A DNA stretch of 64,000 bases from Bacteroidota bacterium. GTDB taxonomy: Bacteria > Bacteroidota > Bacteroidia > UKL13-3. The notes below the pieces were generated by a model. It saw nothing but the letters and a program-made list of their open reading frames with translations. It was not told the origin of the DNA and made no database searches. The DNA lies in NCBI GenBank assembly GCA_027484685.1, contig JAIXSO010000021.1, forward strand, positions 1 to 64,000. The letters are read 5' to 3'. Each line of letters opens with the position of its first letter. Position 1 is the stretch's first letter. A program made the position numbers and the translations under genes. This document shows positions 50,073 through 60,141 of this stretch, piece by piece.

Positions 50073-52022
50073 TTACGATTCCAATTCCATCATGGCTTCA
50101 AAAGCCCTTTCGTAAATGTTTTCTTGCTCCGCAATTTGTTTTTTCAAAACACTTAATTCCAATTGTTTTTTATTTAACTCGGCTGCATTACTTGCTACTT
50201 CAGGTTTTGCAAAACTTTCCTCTACCGCTGTTAACTGTTGTTTTAGTTTTTCCAACTGCTTTTCGGCTTGTTCAAAATCGGTTTTAATTTTTTGAATTTG
50301 GTTATTGCTTAACTTGGGTTTGTTATCATTAACCACAGTTTTTACTTCAACTGGCTTAGCTACTGGAGCAGGTTCAGCTTTTTTAGGTGCTTTTGCAGCA
50401 TCTTTATTGGCTGCCAAATTCAATGCTTCGTTTTTTAAGCGCCATTCTTCGTATTCAGCGTAAGTTCCTGGATATTCTTTCAATTCTAAGTTTTCTATAT
50501 ACCAAATTTTATTAGCTATTTGGCTTATAAAATGCCTATCGTGACTTACCGTAATAAAAGTTCCTTCATAAGCTTGTAATGCTTGGCTTAATATATTAAT
50601 GCTTCGCATATCCAAGTGATTGGTAGGCTCATCTAGCAATAAAAAATTAGCTTCGGTTAGTAACGTTTTAGCCAATGCCACACGTGCTTTTTCACCTCCA
50701 CTCAGTACTTTTATTTTTTTAAACACATCATCACCCGCAAATAAAAAACAACCCAAAACTGTTCTTAATTCAGTTTCTGGTCTATCGGTAGCATGGTGCG
50801 CTAGTTCTTCTAAAATTTCGTTTTGTTGGCCTAAACTTTCTAATTGATGCTGCGCATAAAAAGCCTCCTTTACGTTAAAACCAATTTTAGCCTCACCTTC
50901 ATATTTTTCAGCACCAGCAATAATGCGCAATAAGGTAGATTTACCTTTTCCGTTAGCACCAATCAAGGCTATTTTATCGCCACGTTCAATACGCGCATTG
51001 GCATTTTTTACAATATCAATATCGGGGAACGATTTAGAAACATTATTAATTTCGGCAACCAAACGGCTACTTTGCTGACCAATTCTAAACTGAATATTGA
51101 TAGCAGAATTATCATCCTCAGGCGCTTCAATTTTATCTAATTTATCCAACATTTTAACCCTACTTTGAGCAGCAGTAGCCTTACTGGCTTTAGCCTTAAA
51201 ACGCGCTATGAAACGTTCTTGCTCACGTATAAATTGTTGTTGGTTATCGAATTGGCGTTGTTGTAAATCCATTCGCTCATCTTTAGCTTCTAAGTAAAAA
51301 CTATAGTTTCCGCTGTATTCGTATATTGATTGATTAGCTACTTCTACGGTTTTGTTGGTCATTTTATCTAAAAATTCCATATCGTGACTTACCACTATAA
51401 CCGTGCCTGGGTAACCAATTAAATATTCCTCTAACCATTTAATGGTAGGTAAATCCAAGTGATTCGTTGGCTCATCCAGCATTAGTAAATCAGGATTTTG
51501 TAATAAAAGTTTGGCAAGCATTACACGCATACGCCATCCTCCCGAAAACTTTTTGTAAGGCTGCTGTAACTGAGCAGTAGTAAAACCAAGTCCTTCTAAT
51601 ACCTTTTCGCACTTATGTTTCATGTTATAACCATCTAGCCTGTCAAATTCCTCTTGGGCATCGCTCAGTTTGGTAATAATTTCCATGCTATAGTCGGTTT
51701 CCATTTTGGCCAAAATTTCTTCAATTTCTTTTTCCAAAAACAGCGCGCGACTAAAAGCCTGCATGGTTACATTTAAAATGGTATCTTCCGTTTCAAAACT
51801 TAAATTATCTTGATTTAAAAACCCAATAGTCAGGTCTTTAGGTTTGCTAATGGTACCTTCGCTTAAACCATACTCACCATTAATTACACGCAATAAAGTA
51901 GACTTTCCGGTTCCATTACGGCCCACCAAAGCTATACGTTCATTAGGTTTTATGTGCCAATTTGCATTGCGGTAAAGGTATCGTCCACCAAACTCAAAGG
52001 CTATATTAGTTAAAGCAATCAT
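50073..52022 (-). CDS. ABC-F family ATPase (Uup/YheS-like)
   Basis: This 649-residue soluble protein has two ATP-binding cassettes and no membrane domain. Cassette 1: Walker A GRNGTGKST (36-44), signature KFSGGWRMRVMLA and Walker B PDLLMLDEPTNHLD. Cassette 2: GANGKGKST, LSGGEKARVALA and FLLLDEPTNHLD. A charged P-site tRNA-interaction motif linker lies between, and a coiled-coil C-terminal tail (about 560-649) follows an Ala/Pro/Lys-rich stretch. ABC-F proteins act on the ribosome to rescue stalled complexes or give antibiotic resistance; the Uup/YheS group is housekeeping. Confidence 0.93.
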   Translation of the reverse strand: MIALTNIAFEFGGRYLYRNANWHIKPNERIALVGRNGTGKSTLLRVINGEYGLSEGTISKPKDLTIGFLNQDNLSFETEDTILNVTMQAFSRALFLEKEIEEILAKMETDYSMEIITKLSDAQEEFDRLDGYNMKHKCEKVLEGLGFTTAQLQQPYKKFSGGWRMRVMLAKLLLQNPDLLMLDEPTNHLDLPTIKWLEEYLIGYPGTVIVVSHDMEFLDKMTNKTVEVANQSIYEYSGNYSFYLEAKDERMDLQQRQFDNQQQFIREQERFIARFKAKASKATAAQSRVKMLDKLDKIEAPEDDNSAINIQFRIGQQSSRLVAEINNVSKSFPDIDIVKNANARIERGDKIALIGANGKGKSTLLRIIAGAEKYEGEAKIGFNVKEAFYAQHQLESLGQQNEILEELAHHATDRPETELRTVLGCFLFAGDDVFKKIKVLSGGEKARVALAKTLLTEANFLLLDEPTNHLDMRSINILSQALQAYEGTFITVSHDRHFISQIANKIWYIENLELKEYPGTYAEYEEWRLKNEALNLAANKDAAKAPKKAEPAPVAKPVEVKTVVNDNKPKLSNNQIQKIKTDFEQAEKQLEKLKQQLTAVEESFAKPEVASNAAELNKKQLELSVLKKQIAEQENIYERAFEAMMELES

Positions 52023-52079
52023 GTATTTTAATCAAAATTTTGAGGCGCAAATATAGGCGATTTTTTTAGTTTACAGTTT

Positions 52080-52388
52080 GTTTATTCGATGTTAGTTATT
52101 TCGAGTTGCGAGTTGGTTGCTGTTGCGGGTTACGAGTTTGTTATTCGTTGTTACGAGTTACGAGTTGGTTTTTGTTACGGGTTGCGAGTTGGTTATTCGA
52201 TTTTCGTTATTCGTTGTTCGATGTTCGTTGTTCGATTTCCGATTTTCGATGTTCGAAGTTAATTCTTACAAGTTGCCTTTTGGCCCATTGCTTATTGTCA
52301 ATTGCTTATTTAATAAATCAACCCAATTAACCATTCAACCATTCAACAAATCAACAATTCAATTAATCAACCAGTCAACAAATAACAT
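52080..52388. repeat. GAGTTGCGAGTTGG and TTCGTTGTTCGATG word-repeat spacer
   Basis: Long low-complexity intergenic sequence: repeated ACGAGTTACGAGTTGG and GTTCGATGTTCGTTGTTCG words, then AATCAACCCAATTAACCATTC-like words. It is joined directly to the dispersed repeat that starts at 52389. Frames through it are artefacts of the repeat. Confidence 0.6.
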
Positions 52389-52636
52389 GGGCGTTCGAGC
52401 GGGCTATTCGTTCCAATCTTTTTTACCCAACCCAAAGCCTAGCACAAAAAAGGATTTCCACTGCTATCCCTAACGCGAAATTGGAGGGGAGTTAAAATTT
52501 AGAAGTTAAAGGTGGCCTTTTGCCGATGGTTGGAGTTTTCGCAGACTATTTTAGTAATCTTATAAAAGCAATAATTTCAAACAAAAAAACCAAGTCATGC
52601 TGCAAGCATTTCCTTGGCTTTAAATGATTGTTTTCA
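52389..52636. repeat. Dispersed 250-bp intergenic repeat, copy 1
   Basis: Starts GGGCGTTCGAGCGGGCTATT and ends near CTTGGCTTTAAATGATTG. It contains a nested hairpin, CCAAG...CTTGG enclosing ATGCT-GCA-AGCAT, which would also work as a terminator. Copy 2, about 88 percent identical by eye, is at 60763-61012. I know the GGGCGTTCGAGCGGGCTATT start as a widely repeated Bacteroidota intergenic element. It does not code for protein. Confidence 0.75.
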
Positions 52637-52717
52637 TGGTAGGTGTTTTCACCGACTAGTTAAGAAAAAGGTTGTTAAAAACCTCAAGCAAATAGCTATT
52701 TGTTAATTATCATGATT
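52637..52717. other. Short spacer before the DUF488 operon
   Basis: Contains TTTTCACCGACTAGTTAAG, similar to a segment of the hairpin at 61981-62017. No gene is seen. Confidence 0.35.
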
Positions 52718-53530
52718 TTAAAATAACTTGCCTTGTAATTCTATTTTTGGATGAAAAGTTCCAATAATCATAAATGGATTATGCGAAACATGATGATGAG
52801 CTTGAGTAGTTCCAAAGAAAAAATGTAGGTCTTTTGTTTTGGCAAAGTCATCAAAGTATTTTTTGCGAACATCTGTAATTGCCTTTTGCTCGTCTCCTTC
52901 ATATTTCGCAAGTTGTCTCCAGTAAAGTTGTCCTGTTTCCCAATCCTCAATCATCATGCGGCTTTCAGAGCCTTGATTGTCTTTGAAATGGAATTTGAAT
53001 TTATAAGGTAGCTTTTGCACCACTTCAAATTTACCTTCTTTGTTAGTTTCAAAAAGGTTGAGTTGATTCAATCTTGCTATTTTATCTTTATCCCACTCCC
53101 TTTCCACCTTTTCAGCTGTGAAATCTAAAATTTCTGTTGGTTTGAAAACAGCTAATGAAGTACAGATTTCTTTGTTTTTAGCTTCTGAAATCAGTTCAGT
53201 TAAATTATAATATATTTTCCCTAAGCAAATTTTCTTGCGTTGTTCCCAATTGTTACTGGTATCAATATGTCCAACAACTTTTATTTCGCTTTCAAGTGTT
53301 TTTGGTCTAAAGCTATCAGGTCTGAAATCACTTGTATTTTTTACCAAATCAACTTCTATCCAATCGTATTTTTTGTATTGTTCGTTGTAAGATTTTTTAC
53401 GGAAAGGAACTGGATAAAGTCTTATCCAAGAACCATCTTCTTTAAAACCTGCTGTACAAACAAGTTCATCGTACTTTGCTGAAAGTGTAGGGTATGTTTT
53501 TACAGTTATTAATACTTTGGTTAAAGCCAT
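52718..53530 (-). CDS. Uncharacterised protein coupled to the DUF488 gene
   Basis: I do not recognise this 270-residue protein with certainty. It starts MALTKVLITVKTYPTLSAKY, and the next stretch, DELVCTAGFKEDGSWIRLYP, looks like the opening of dual-OB-type domains (Cys-x-Ala-Gly...Trp-Ile-Arg). Later it has EDWETGQLYWRQLAKYEGDE and FFGTTQAHHHVSHNPFMIIG, a His-rich C-terminal patch. No signal or membrane segment is present. Its start is three bases after the stop of the DUF488 gene, so the two are one operon, probably a defence or toxin-antitoxin type module. Confidence 0.55.
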   Translation of the reverse strand: MALTKVLITVKTYPTLSAKYDELVCTAGFKEDGSWIRLYPVPFRKKSYNEQYKKYDWIEVDLVKNTSDFRPDSFRPKTLESEIKVVGHIDTSNNWEQRKKICLGKIYYNLTELISEAKNKEICTSLAVFKPTEILDFTAEKVEREWDKDKIARLNQLNLFETNKEGKFEVVQKLPYKFKFHFKDNQGSESRMMIEDWETGQLYWRQLAKYEGDEQKAITDVRKKYFDDFAKTKDLHFFFGTTQAHHHVSHNPFMIIGTFHPKIELQGKLF

Positions 53531-53533
53531 ACT

Positions 53534-54418
53534 TTATATATGTTTTACTTCATAATTGAACTCGGGTAAGGTTTCAATTGCTTCAGCTAAGTGTTTTCTA
53601 TGGCATTGGCAAATATTGGCTTCAAAACAAGTTAACGCTATTCGTTTGTGTTGTTTTAGTAAGTTTAAAATTTCGTTTTGAGATTTACTTGTTTGAGTTA
53701 ATTTTTTTTCTCTATAGTTAACAAATAAGTTATCATAATCGCTTTGCGAGTTTAGTTCTTGACGTTGGTCAGAATGTATTCCAACATCTGGAATATGAAT
53801 ATATTCAATACCTAAACTTGAACAGTATTTTTTTAATTGGCTTTTGCTAAAACCATATTTCATACTCAATGGATTATAGCGAACATCTACTAAAACCTTT
53901 ACATCGTTTTTTATTAAACGTACTAAATATTCTTCCAACGAAATTCCTTCATAACCAATAGTAAAAAGTACTATTTTATCTCCTTTTGGATGCGCTTTAA
54001 TTACTTTTTCTAATTCTACTTTGGTTAAAATAGTTTCAGCTACTTCACTTTTAATAGCATAAAATGGAAAGTTTATATAAGTGTGTTTCATCAAAGCATT
54101 TGCACTCATATTTCCATAGTTTGTTTTTATTTCTTGCAAAAATTTAAGGTCAGCAGGTTTTAGCTGTTTAAGGTAGTCTATATTATCTTTCTTTTCAAAC
54201 CACTTTTCATCTTCGGTTAAAAAACCCCTTGTAACCATTGCTGTCATATCAGCATTTGCAGAATAGGAATAGCAACCAAATTTATAAGGAATAAAATCAT
54301 ATTCCGATTTTGTTTGCCTTTTTGTAAACAGGAAAAGCAGTTTTTGAAGGCGTATTTTGTCCAATTTCCCTTCAAAAAGTTGCAACAAGGCAAGTATTAT
54401 TTTTCTTCTATAAAACAC
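53534..54418 (-). CDS. Panacea-like N-terminal domain fused to a DUF488 domain
   Basis: This 294-residue protein has two parts. Residues 1-145 resemble SocA/Panacea (DUF4065) antitoxin domains: KLDKIRLQKLLFLFTKRQTK and YDFIPYKFGCYSYSANADMT. Residues about 150-294 are a DUF488 domain: IVLFTIGYEGISLEEYLVRL, VLVDVRYNPLSMKYGFSKSQ and ALTCFEANICQCHRKHLAEA. The Cys and His residues in the last segment are the usual conserved DUF488 residues. Panacea domains act as antitoxins in known systems and DUF488 occurs in defence-island genes. The function of this fusion is inferred, not shown. Confidence 0.65.
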   Translation of the reverse strand: MFYRRKIILALLQLFEGKLDKIRLQKLLFLFTKRQTKSEYDFIPYKFGCYSYSANADMTAMVTRGFLTEDEKWFEKKDNIDYLKQLKPADLKFLQEIKTNYGNMSANALMKHTYINFPFYAIKSEVAETILTKVELEKVIKAHPKGDKIVLFTIGYEGISLEEYLVRLIKNDVKVLVDVRYNPLSMKYGFSKSQLKKYCSSLGIEYIHIPDVGIHSDQRQELNSQSDYDNLFVNYREKKLTQTSKSQNEILNLLKQHKRIALTCFEANICQCHRKHLAEAIETLPEFNYEVKHI

Positions 54419-54806
54419 AATGCGAAAGTAAAAAATAAAAATTAATTAATTGGTTGCTTTAGTCCACAATAAATTTATGATTCCATTTTTGAATAAAAAA
54501 TACGACAATTTAATTTTTAAAGTTGCAGGCTTCAATTTCGCTACTAAATTTAAAGCTTTCAAAACACTCCAAGTATTTGTAATAAAAAGTAGTTTTTGAA
54601 GCTAAATAACAAAAAATCTAATGTGCTGCAAAAAAAATTATTTCACTTTAAAACTAATTGAATAACAATATTCAAAACTGTATGTAAAAGTATGGTTATA
54701 ATAATGGCATTCTTTATTGGATAACAGATGTTTAAATTGTTTTTTAAATAATTTTAATTGTTATTCGCAATAAATAACCCGAATAAACATTAATCAATCA
54801 TTTCAG
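54419..54806. other. 388-base spacer between the DUF488 operon and the T9SS giant gene
   Basis: A/T-rich, divergent intergenic region holding promoters for both neighbours. A sequence ATAATGGCATTC and a TAATTGTTATTCGC stretch lie near 54700-54770, but no consensus -7/-33 pair is convincing. No gene, RNA or repeat is seen. Confidence 0.4.
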
Positions 54807-57800
54807 ATGGAATTTAAATCAATAAAATTAGTGCTTGCAGTACTGCTTGTGTTTGTGTTAAACATCAATGCTCAAAATTTGAAAGTTGAAACCAATTGGT
54901 GGCAACCAAATGGAAAAATCAATACGGTTATAAATGATTCTATTAACAACCTTTTATATGTAGGTGGCAAGTTTGATTATGTGGGTCCTAGTAGCCCATT
55001 TGGCAATGAAATTAACCACAATACGGGTTTAATAAATACTACTTTTCCAAAACCCAATGGCAAAATTAAAACAGCAGTTTCTGATGGAAAAGGAGGTTGG
55101 TTTATTGGTGGTGAATTTACAAAAGTGGGTGAGTTTAATCGCAATAGAATTGCGCATATCAATAGCCTAGGTAATGTATCCGATTTTTTTGATAAAAAAG
55201 GATTTAACCGAACTGTTAATTCCATTTCATTTTTAAATAATGTATTATATGTTGGTGGCAATTTCAATACTTTTGGCGAAACAAAAAACTATGGTTCCGT
55301 TTTTGATTTAAATGCTCAAAAATTAAAAACTACAGCACCAACGCCTAATGCTACTGTAAGAACTTCTATTCCCGATGGCAAAGGTGGTTGGTATATTGGT
55401 GGCGATTTTACCATGATAGGCGATAGTGTTAGAAATAAAATTGCGCATATTGATAGTTTAGGAAATGTAAATGCCACTTTTGGTAGTAATGGATTTAACG
55501 CTAGTGTAAATGCACTCATTTTAAAAAATAATACGCTGTATATTGGTGGTAATTTTACGGGCTATGGTGTAACTAAAAAGAATGGTGCTTTACTCAATTT
55601 ATTTAACAATACAGCGGTTGATAAATTTGAAGAACCTAACGGCAAAGTTTGGGCCTCTATTTCAGATGGAAAAGGCGGTTGGTATATTGCAGGCGATTTT
55701 ACTAAAATAGGCAATATTAATAGAAATTATTTGGCGCAATTGGATTCAAATGGAAAAGTTACCAATTGGAATCCAAGTCCTAATCTTCCAGCATTAAGTC
55801 TTTTGCTTGATGGCAATATATTATATGTTGGTGGGTTATTTACCAATATTGACGGACAAAACAGAAATCGTTTGGTAGCATTTAATATAACTAATGGAAG
55901 CATCACAAGCTGGAATCCTAATGTAAATTCTGTTGGTGTAACTTGCATGGCATCAAACGCCAATACACTTTTTATAGGAGGAAAATTTACAACAGTTGGT
56001 AGCAATTTTCGTGATAATTTAGGTGCTATTGATAAGGTTACAGGTATTGCAACTGCTTTAAATATTTCAACCAATAATACCATTAACGATATGGTTTTGG
56101 ATGGAAATAGCTTATATATAGCAGGAGATTTTACCGCTGTTAATAGCATTACAAGAAATTACCTAGCCGAAATAAATATCATCTCAAATCTGATGACTAG
56201 TTGGAACCCTTCAGCAAATGCTAGTATCAAATCAATAGCTGTAAAAGATAGCATAGTTTATGTGGGTGGCTCCTTTGCTTCAATTGGTTCCCTTTCGCGT
56301 AAAATATTTGCAGGCATTAATAAAATTTCAGGCTTAGCTAATAGTTTAAATATTTCCGATTTTACCTTTTTTGATGAACTTCATATTCAAAACAATGATT
56401 TGTATTTGGCAGGAAGAACAATTGCCGGTGGTACTATTTGTAAAATTAATTTAGCAAATGGAATAATTGATAAGGATAGAATTCCCTATTTAGGTTCAAT
56501 CAATGTTTTGTTATCAAATAATAACCAATTGTATGTGGGTGGAAGTGCTTTAACAATTGGAGGTATTGTCAGAAATAGGCTTGCCGCTATTGATGTTTTA
56601 AGCCAAGAAATTTCTAATTGGAATCCAAATGTAAATGGCATTATCAATACCATGACACTTTTAGGAAATACCTTATACGTTGGTGGGAATTTTTCTGCAA
56701 TAAACAATTTAGGAAGAGGGAGATTGGCTAGTTTTAATTTAGAGTCAGGTACTTTAAATTCATGGAATCCAATTGTAGACAATACAATTAATGCCATATC
56801 AGCTACAAATAATTCAATTATAATTGGTGGTCCATTTTTAATGGTTAACAATACTCCAAAACGATATTTAGCCAGTTTAGATACCTTAAATGGAAGTTTA
56901 ACTAATTGGAGTCCCACTTATTTCTCAAATGTAAGATCATTATTGGTTCACCAGAATACGGTATTTGTTGGAGGTGTTGAAGGGTTATCTGCTTTTAATA
57001 CAAGTACAGGACAGCAAACATCATGGAGCCCCAAAGCAACTACATTAAATGTTTTGTCCATGTCTATCGTTGGCAATACCATTTACGCTGGAGGTATAAA
57101 TACAGATGCAGGTTCCTCAGGTACCATTGTTTTAGGTCGTGTTGAGGCATACAATTTAACTACTGGTGCTAAACTTAACTTTGCAACAGAAACCGATGCT
57201 GAAGTATTTACTGTGTCTGCGAACACAAATTCAATTTATGTAGGTGGTAATTTTTTAATTGCAGCTGGAAAATTATGTAATAAAGTAGCTTCCATTAATT
57301 TGCTAACAGGTGAATTAAATAGTTTACCTATTGCGATAAACAATGAAGTTTACACCATTGCAGTTAATGCAAATATCTTATACGTAGGAGGAAATTTTAA
57401 TATAGCCAATAACGAAAATAGGCGTTATGCAGCTGCATTTTCATTGTTCGATGGCAGCTTACAGGCTTGGAATCCCGATGCAAATGATAAGGTTTTTACC
57501 ATTGTTATTAGCGGAAATATAGCCTATGTTGGTGGAAGTTTTAGTAGAATTGGCACACAAGCCCGAAACAATATTGCAGCATTGAATTTAACTGATGGAA
57601 AAGCCACCACTTGGAATGCAGATGCAGATAACGTTGTTTTTTGTTTAGCAATTAACAATGGTATAATGTATGCTGGTGGGCAGTTTAATAATATTGGCGG
57701 ACAAGCATCTTATAATTTGGCCGCCATTAATTTATCTACCAGTAGGGCTTTAAGTTGGAACCCAATGCCCGATGGTAAAGTTTATGCATTGGCATTAACC

Positions 57801-59912
57801 AATACCATGGTTTATGTTGGTGGATCATTTAATACTATTGCTGGTGTAAACCGCAAATCAATTGCTTCATTCGATTTAACCAATAATAGATCGTTAATTT
57901 ACGATTATAGTGCTGATGATACCGTTTTTTGTTTAGCTGTGTCTTCAAAAGGTTTGTTTGTTGGTGGCACATTTAACAGTGTAGGTGGTAAAACAAGAGA
58001 ACATTTAGCTGTTTATAATACCAATAATGGGCAATTAACCAATTGGAAATTAAATAGCATAGGCGGAACATCAAGTGCCGAAATAAAAACACTCATTTTA
58101 AAAAACGAACAACTTTTTATAGGGGGTAATTTTTCGGGCATTAATGGAACTTCGGCCGAAGATATTTGTGCTATCAACATTTTAACTAATGTAGTTACTG
58201 CATGGCCTTATAGGTTTAATAACACCATCAATACCATGGCAATTTTTAACGATACCATTTATATAGGAGGAGAATTTACACAAATTAATAGTACCACTCA
58301 AAATAGGTTGGCAGCATTTACCATTTCTACCTTAACCAAACTAGCTTGGAATCCAAATGTAAACAATTCAGTAAACGATATGGTTATTTATAATAACAAT
58401 TTATATGTAGCAGGTCAGTTTACAACTATTGGTTCTCAAAGCCGGAATAACTTGGCAGCTTTCAATTTATTAACTCATAATATCAATACTTGGAACCCCG
58501 ATGCAAATGGTTCAGTAAGAACAATAACTCAAAAAAATAATATATTATTTGTGGGTGGCGATTTCACCGCCATTGGTGCTTTAGATAGGTTTAAATTAGC
58601 TGCAATATCACCCATAACAAGTTTGGCAAATGGTTGGAATCCAACTGCTAATGGCAGTGTAAATAGCATTGTTTTTAACGATAGTTTGGCTTATATTGGT
58701 GGTTCATTTAATCAATTAGGCGGACAAACCAGAAATAAATTGGGTGCGGTAAATTTGTATTCTGGTCTATTAGATAATTGGAATCCTGATTTAGATATTG
58801 ATGTGAATGATTTAACTTTTTCATCCAAATCGTTGTTTGTGGGTAGTGAATTTAATGATCGTAAAATGATGGTATACTCATTTAATAAAATGTGTGCTAA
58901 TACCATAAATGCAACTATTACCACACTCGATTCGCTCAATATTTGTGAAGGAAAATCTGCTTTATTATTTCCAACAACTGCTAGCATTTATAATTACCAA
59001 TGGTATAAAAATGGTAATTCTATACTCAATGCTACCGATTCAGTTTTAAATGTAACAAGTAGTGGAACGTATAGCTTGGTTTTAACCAATTATCCTAGTT
59101 GTAGAAATGAATCAAATGCTATAACATTTAATGCTACACCAAAGCCAGTAATACTCGATATTTTATCTAATGTATCGCCAATTAATAATACCACAGTAAT
59201 TTATAGTGTGAACCCAAATAGTGGTTCAACTTACCGTTGGTTTGTAAATAATATGAATCAAGATTCGATAAGTAAAAGCAATTTATTGCCAGTTTTATGG
59301 AAAAATTTTGGTCCAAATAAAGTGGAAGTAATTGAAACAAATGTGTTAGGATGTGTAAGCGATACCACTAGTAAAATAATTCAAGTATTGCCCGAAACCC
59401 TTCAATTTTCGGTTGATACACTTAGATTTAACTTAACCACTTTTTCAAGAACTATATTTGTAAATACCAATACCAGTTGGGTTGGCAGCCCTGCCGATTC
59501 TTGGTTATCGTTAAGTCCAAATTCTGGTAAAGGTAATAGTGCTACAGTAATTTCGGTTCTAGCCAATAATTCAGGGCCTAAAAGGCTGTCTTATATAAAT
59601 GTTACTGCTGGTTCAATTACAAAATCTTTAGTAGTAATACAAGATGGTACAGTGGGTTTATTAGAACAAAATGTATTGGATGCGGTTACTCTTTCGCCTA
59701 ATCCAACCAATGGTTTGATACAAATAAATAACCAATCGAAACAAAATTTAGATATGGAAATAACAAATATTTCGGGACAAACTGTGTTTAAAAATCAAAT
59801 ATTGTTTTCACAAAATATAGTTGACATAAACTTAGCACTAGAACAAGGAATTTATTTTGTAAAGATTAATTCGCAACAAGCTCAAAAAGTAATAAAGTTA
59901 GTGGTTAATTAG
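54807..59912 (+). CDS. 1701-residue secreted T9SS protein with many beta-propeller repeats
   Basis: A signal peptide at residues 1-22 (ending NINAQ) is followed by about 30 repeats up to roughly residue 1350. Each has a motif of the type LYVGGNFT.IG...RN.LAAI....G....WNPN..G.V, as in DUF5122 (delta-60) beta-propeller modules. Then come an Ig-like domain (about 1355-1450, ICEGKSALLFPTTAS), a further region (1450-1515) with YRWFVNN, and a BACON-like domain (about 1525-1610, FSVDTLRFNLTTFSRT, SPADSWLSLSPNSGKG). The T9SS type A sorting domain ends the protein (LSPNPTNGLIQINNQ...ITNISGQTVFKNQ...GIYFVKINS). It is thus a surface or secreted adhesin-like or glycan-binding protein. Internal near-repeats may vary in number. 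Confidence 0.9.
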   Translation: MEFKSIKLVLAVLLVFVLNINAQNLKVETNWWQPNGKINTVINDSINNLLYVGGKFDYVGPSSPFGNEINHNTGLINTTFPKPNGKIKTAVSDGKGGWFIGGEFTKVGEFNRNRIAHINSLGNVSDFFDKKGFNRTVNSISFLNNVLYVGGNFNTFGETKNYGSVFDLNAQKLKTTAPTPNATVRTSIPDGKGGWYIGGDFTMIGDSVRNKIAHIDSLGNVNATFGSNGFNASVNALILKNNTLYIGGNFTGYGVTKKNGALLNLFNNTAVDKFEEPNGKVWASISDGKGGWYIAGDFTKIGNINRNYLAQLDSNGKVTNWNPSPNLPALSLLLDGNILYVGGLFTNIDGQNRNRLVAFNITNGSITSWNPNVNSVGVTCMASNANTLFIGGKFTTVGSNFRDNLGAIDKVTGIATALNISTNNTINDMVLDGNSLYIAGDFTAVNSITRNYLAEINIISNLMTSWNPSANASIKSIAVKDSIVYVGGSFASIGSLSRKIFAGINKISGLANSLNISDFTFFDELHIQNNDLYLAGRTIAGGTICKINLANGIIDKDRIPYLGSINVLLSNNNQLYVGGSALTIGGIVRNRLAAIDVLSQEISNWNPNVNGIINTMTLLGNTLYVGGNFSAINNLGRGRLASFNLESGTLNSWNPIVDNTINAISATNNSIIIGGPFLMVNNTPKRYLASLDTLNGSLTNWSPTYFSNVRSLLVHQNTVFVGGVEGLSAFNTSTGQQTSWSPKATTLNVLSMSIVGNTIYAGGINTDAGSSGTIVLGRVEAYNLTTGAKLNFATETDAEVFTVSANTNSIYVGGNFLIAAGKLCNKVASINLLTGELNSLPIAINNEVYTIAVNANILYVGGNFNIANNENRRYAAAFSLFDGSLQAWNPDANDKVFTIVISGNIAYVGGSFSRIGTQARNNIAALNLTDGKATTWNADADNVVFCLAINNGIMYAGGQFNNIGGQASYNLAAINLSTSRALSWNPMPDGKVYALALTNTMVYVGGSFNTIAGVNRKSIASFDLTNNRSLIYDYSADDTVFCLAVSSKGLFVGGTFNSVGGKTREHLAVYNTNNGQLTNWKLNSIGGTSSAEIKTLILKNEQLFIGGNFSGINGTSAEDICAINILTNVVTAWPYRFNNTINTMAIFNDTIYIGGEFTQINSTTQNRLAAFTISTLTKLAWNPNVNNSVNDMVIYNNNLYVAGQFTTIGSQSRNNLAAFNLLTHNINTWNPDANGSVRTITQKNNILFVGGDFTAIGALDRFKLAAISPITSLANGWNPTANGSVNSIVFNDSLAYIGGSFNQLGGQTRNKLGAVNLYSGLLDNWNPDLDIDVNDLTFSSKSLFVGSEFNDRKMMVYSFNKMCANTINATITTLDSLNICEGKSALLFPTTASIYNYQWYKNGNSILNATDSVLNVTSSGTYSLVLTNYPSCRNESNAITFNATPKPVILDILSNVSPINNTTVIYSVNPNSGSTYRWFVNNMNQDSISKSNLLPVLWKNFGPNKVEVIETNVLGCVSDTTSKIIQVLPETLQFSVDTLRFNLTTFSRTIFVNTNTSWVGSPADSWLSLSPNSGKGNSATVISVLANNSGPKRLSYINVTAGSITKSLVVIQDGTVGLLEQNVLDAVTLSPNPTNGLIQINNQSKQNLDMEITNISGQTVFKNQILFSQNIVDINLALEQGIYFVKINSQQAQKVIKLVVN

Positions 59913-59946
59913 AGGTTCATTAGTTTTGATTTTTTAACCTTTACTA

Positions 59947-60047
59947 TCTTTAAAGTTAGCGAAGCGCTCTATGTATTTGTAATGAAATGTAGTGTCCGAT
60001 AGCTATCGCAACCCCACTGCCTTGCTCACAGGACTACGAATAGTGGG
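59947..60047. repeat. Dispersed GAAGCGCTCTATG element, copy 1
   Basis: Segment CTTTAAAGTTAGCGAAGCGC then ATTTGTAATGAAATGTAGTG and GATAGCTATCG, followed by TGCCTTGCT and GACTACGAATAGTGGG. It is repeated at 60598-60763. GATAGCTATCG is an 11-base near-palindrome. It lies after the T9SS giant gene. Confidence 0.65.
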
Positions 60048-60141
60048 TACAAACTTCTTTTGATGATTTGGATTGATAAGAAAAAATTATATTTGAAAAG
60101 TAACCAAAAAGGCAATCATATTAACAAGTAGCAAAGATAAA

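Noticed and set aside
52117-52473. 118-residue plus-strand open frame
   Set aside because: It runs through word repeats into the dispersed 250-bp element. The same spurious C-terminus (VRAGYSFQSFLPNPKP) arises wherever that repeat occurs.
55727-56917. Long minus-strand frames inside the T9SS giant gene
   Set aside because: They are antisense shadows that recur because the gene itself is repetitive.
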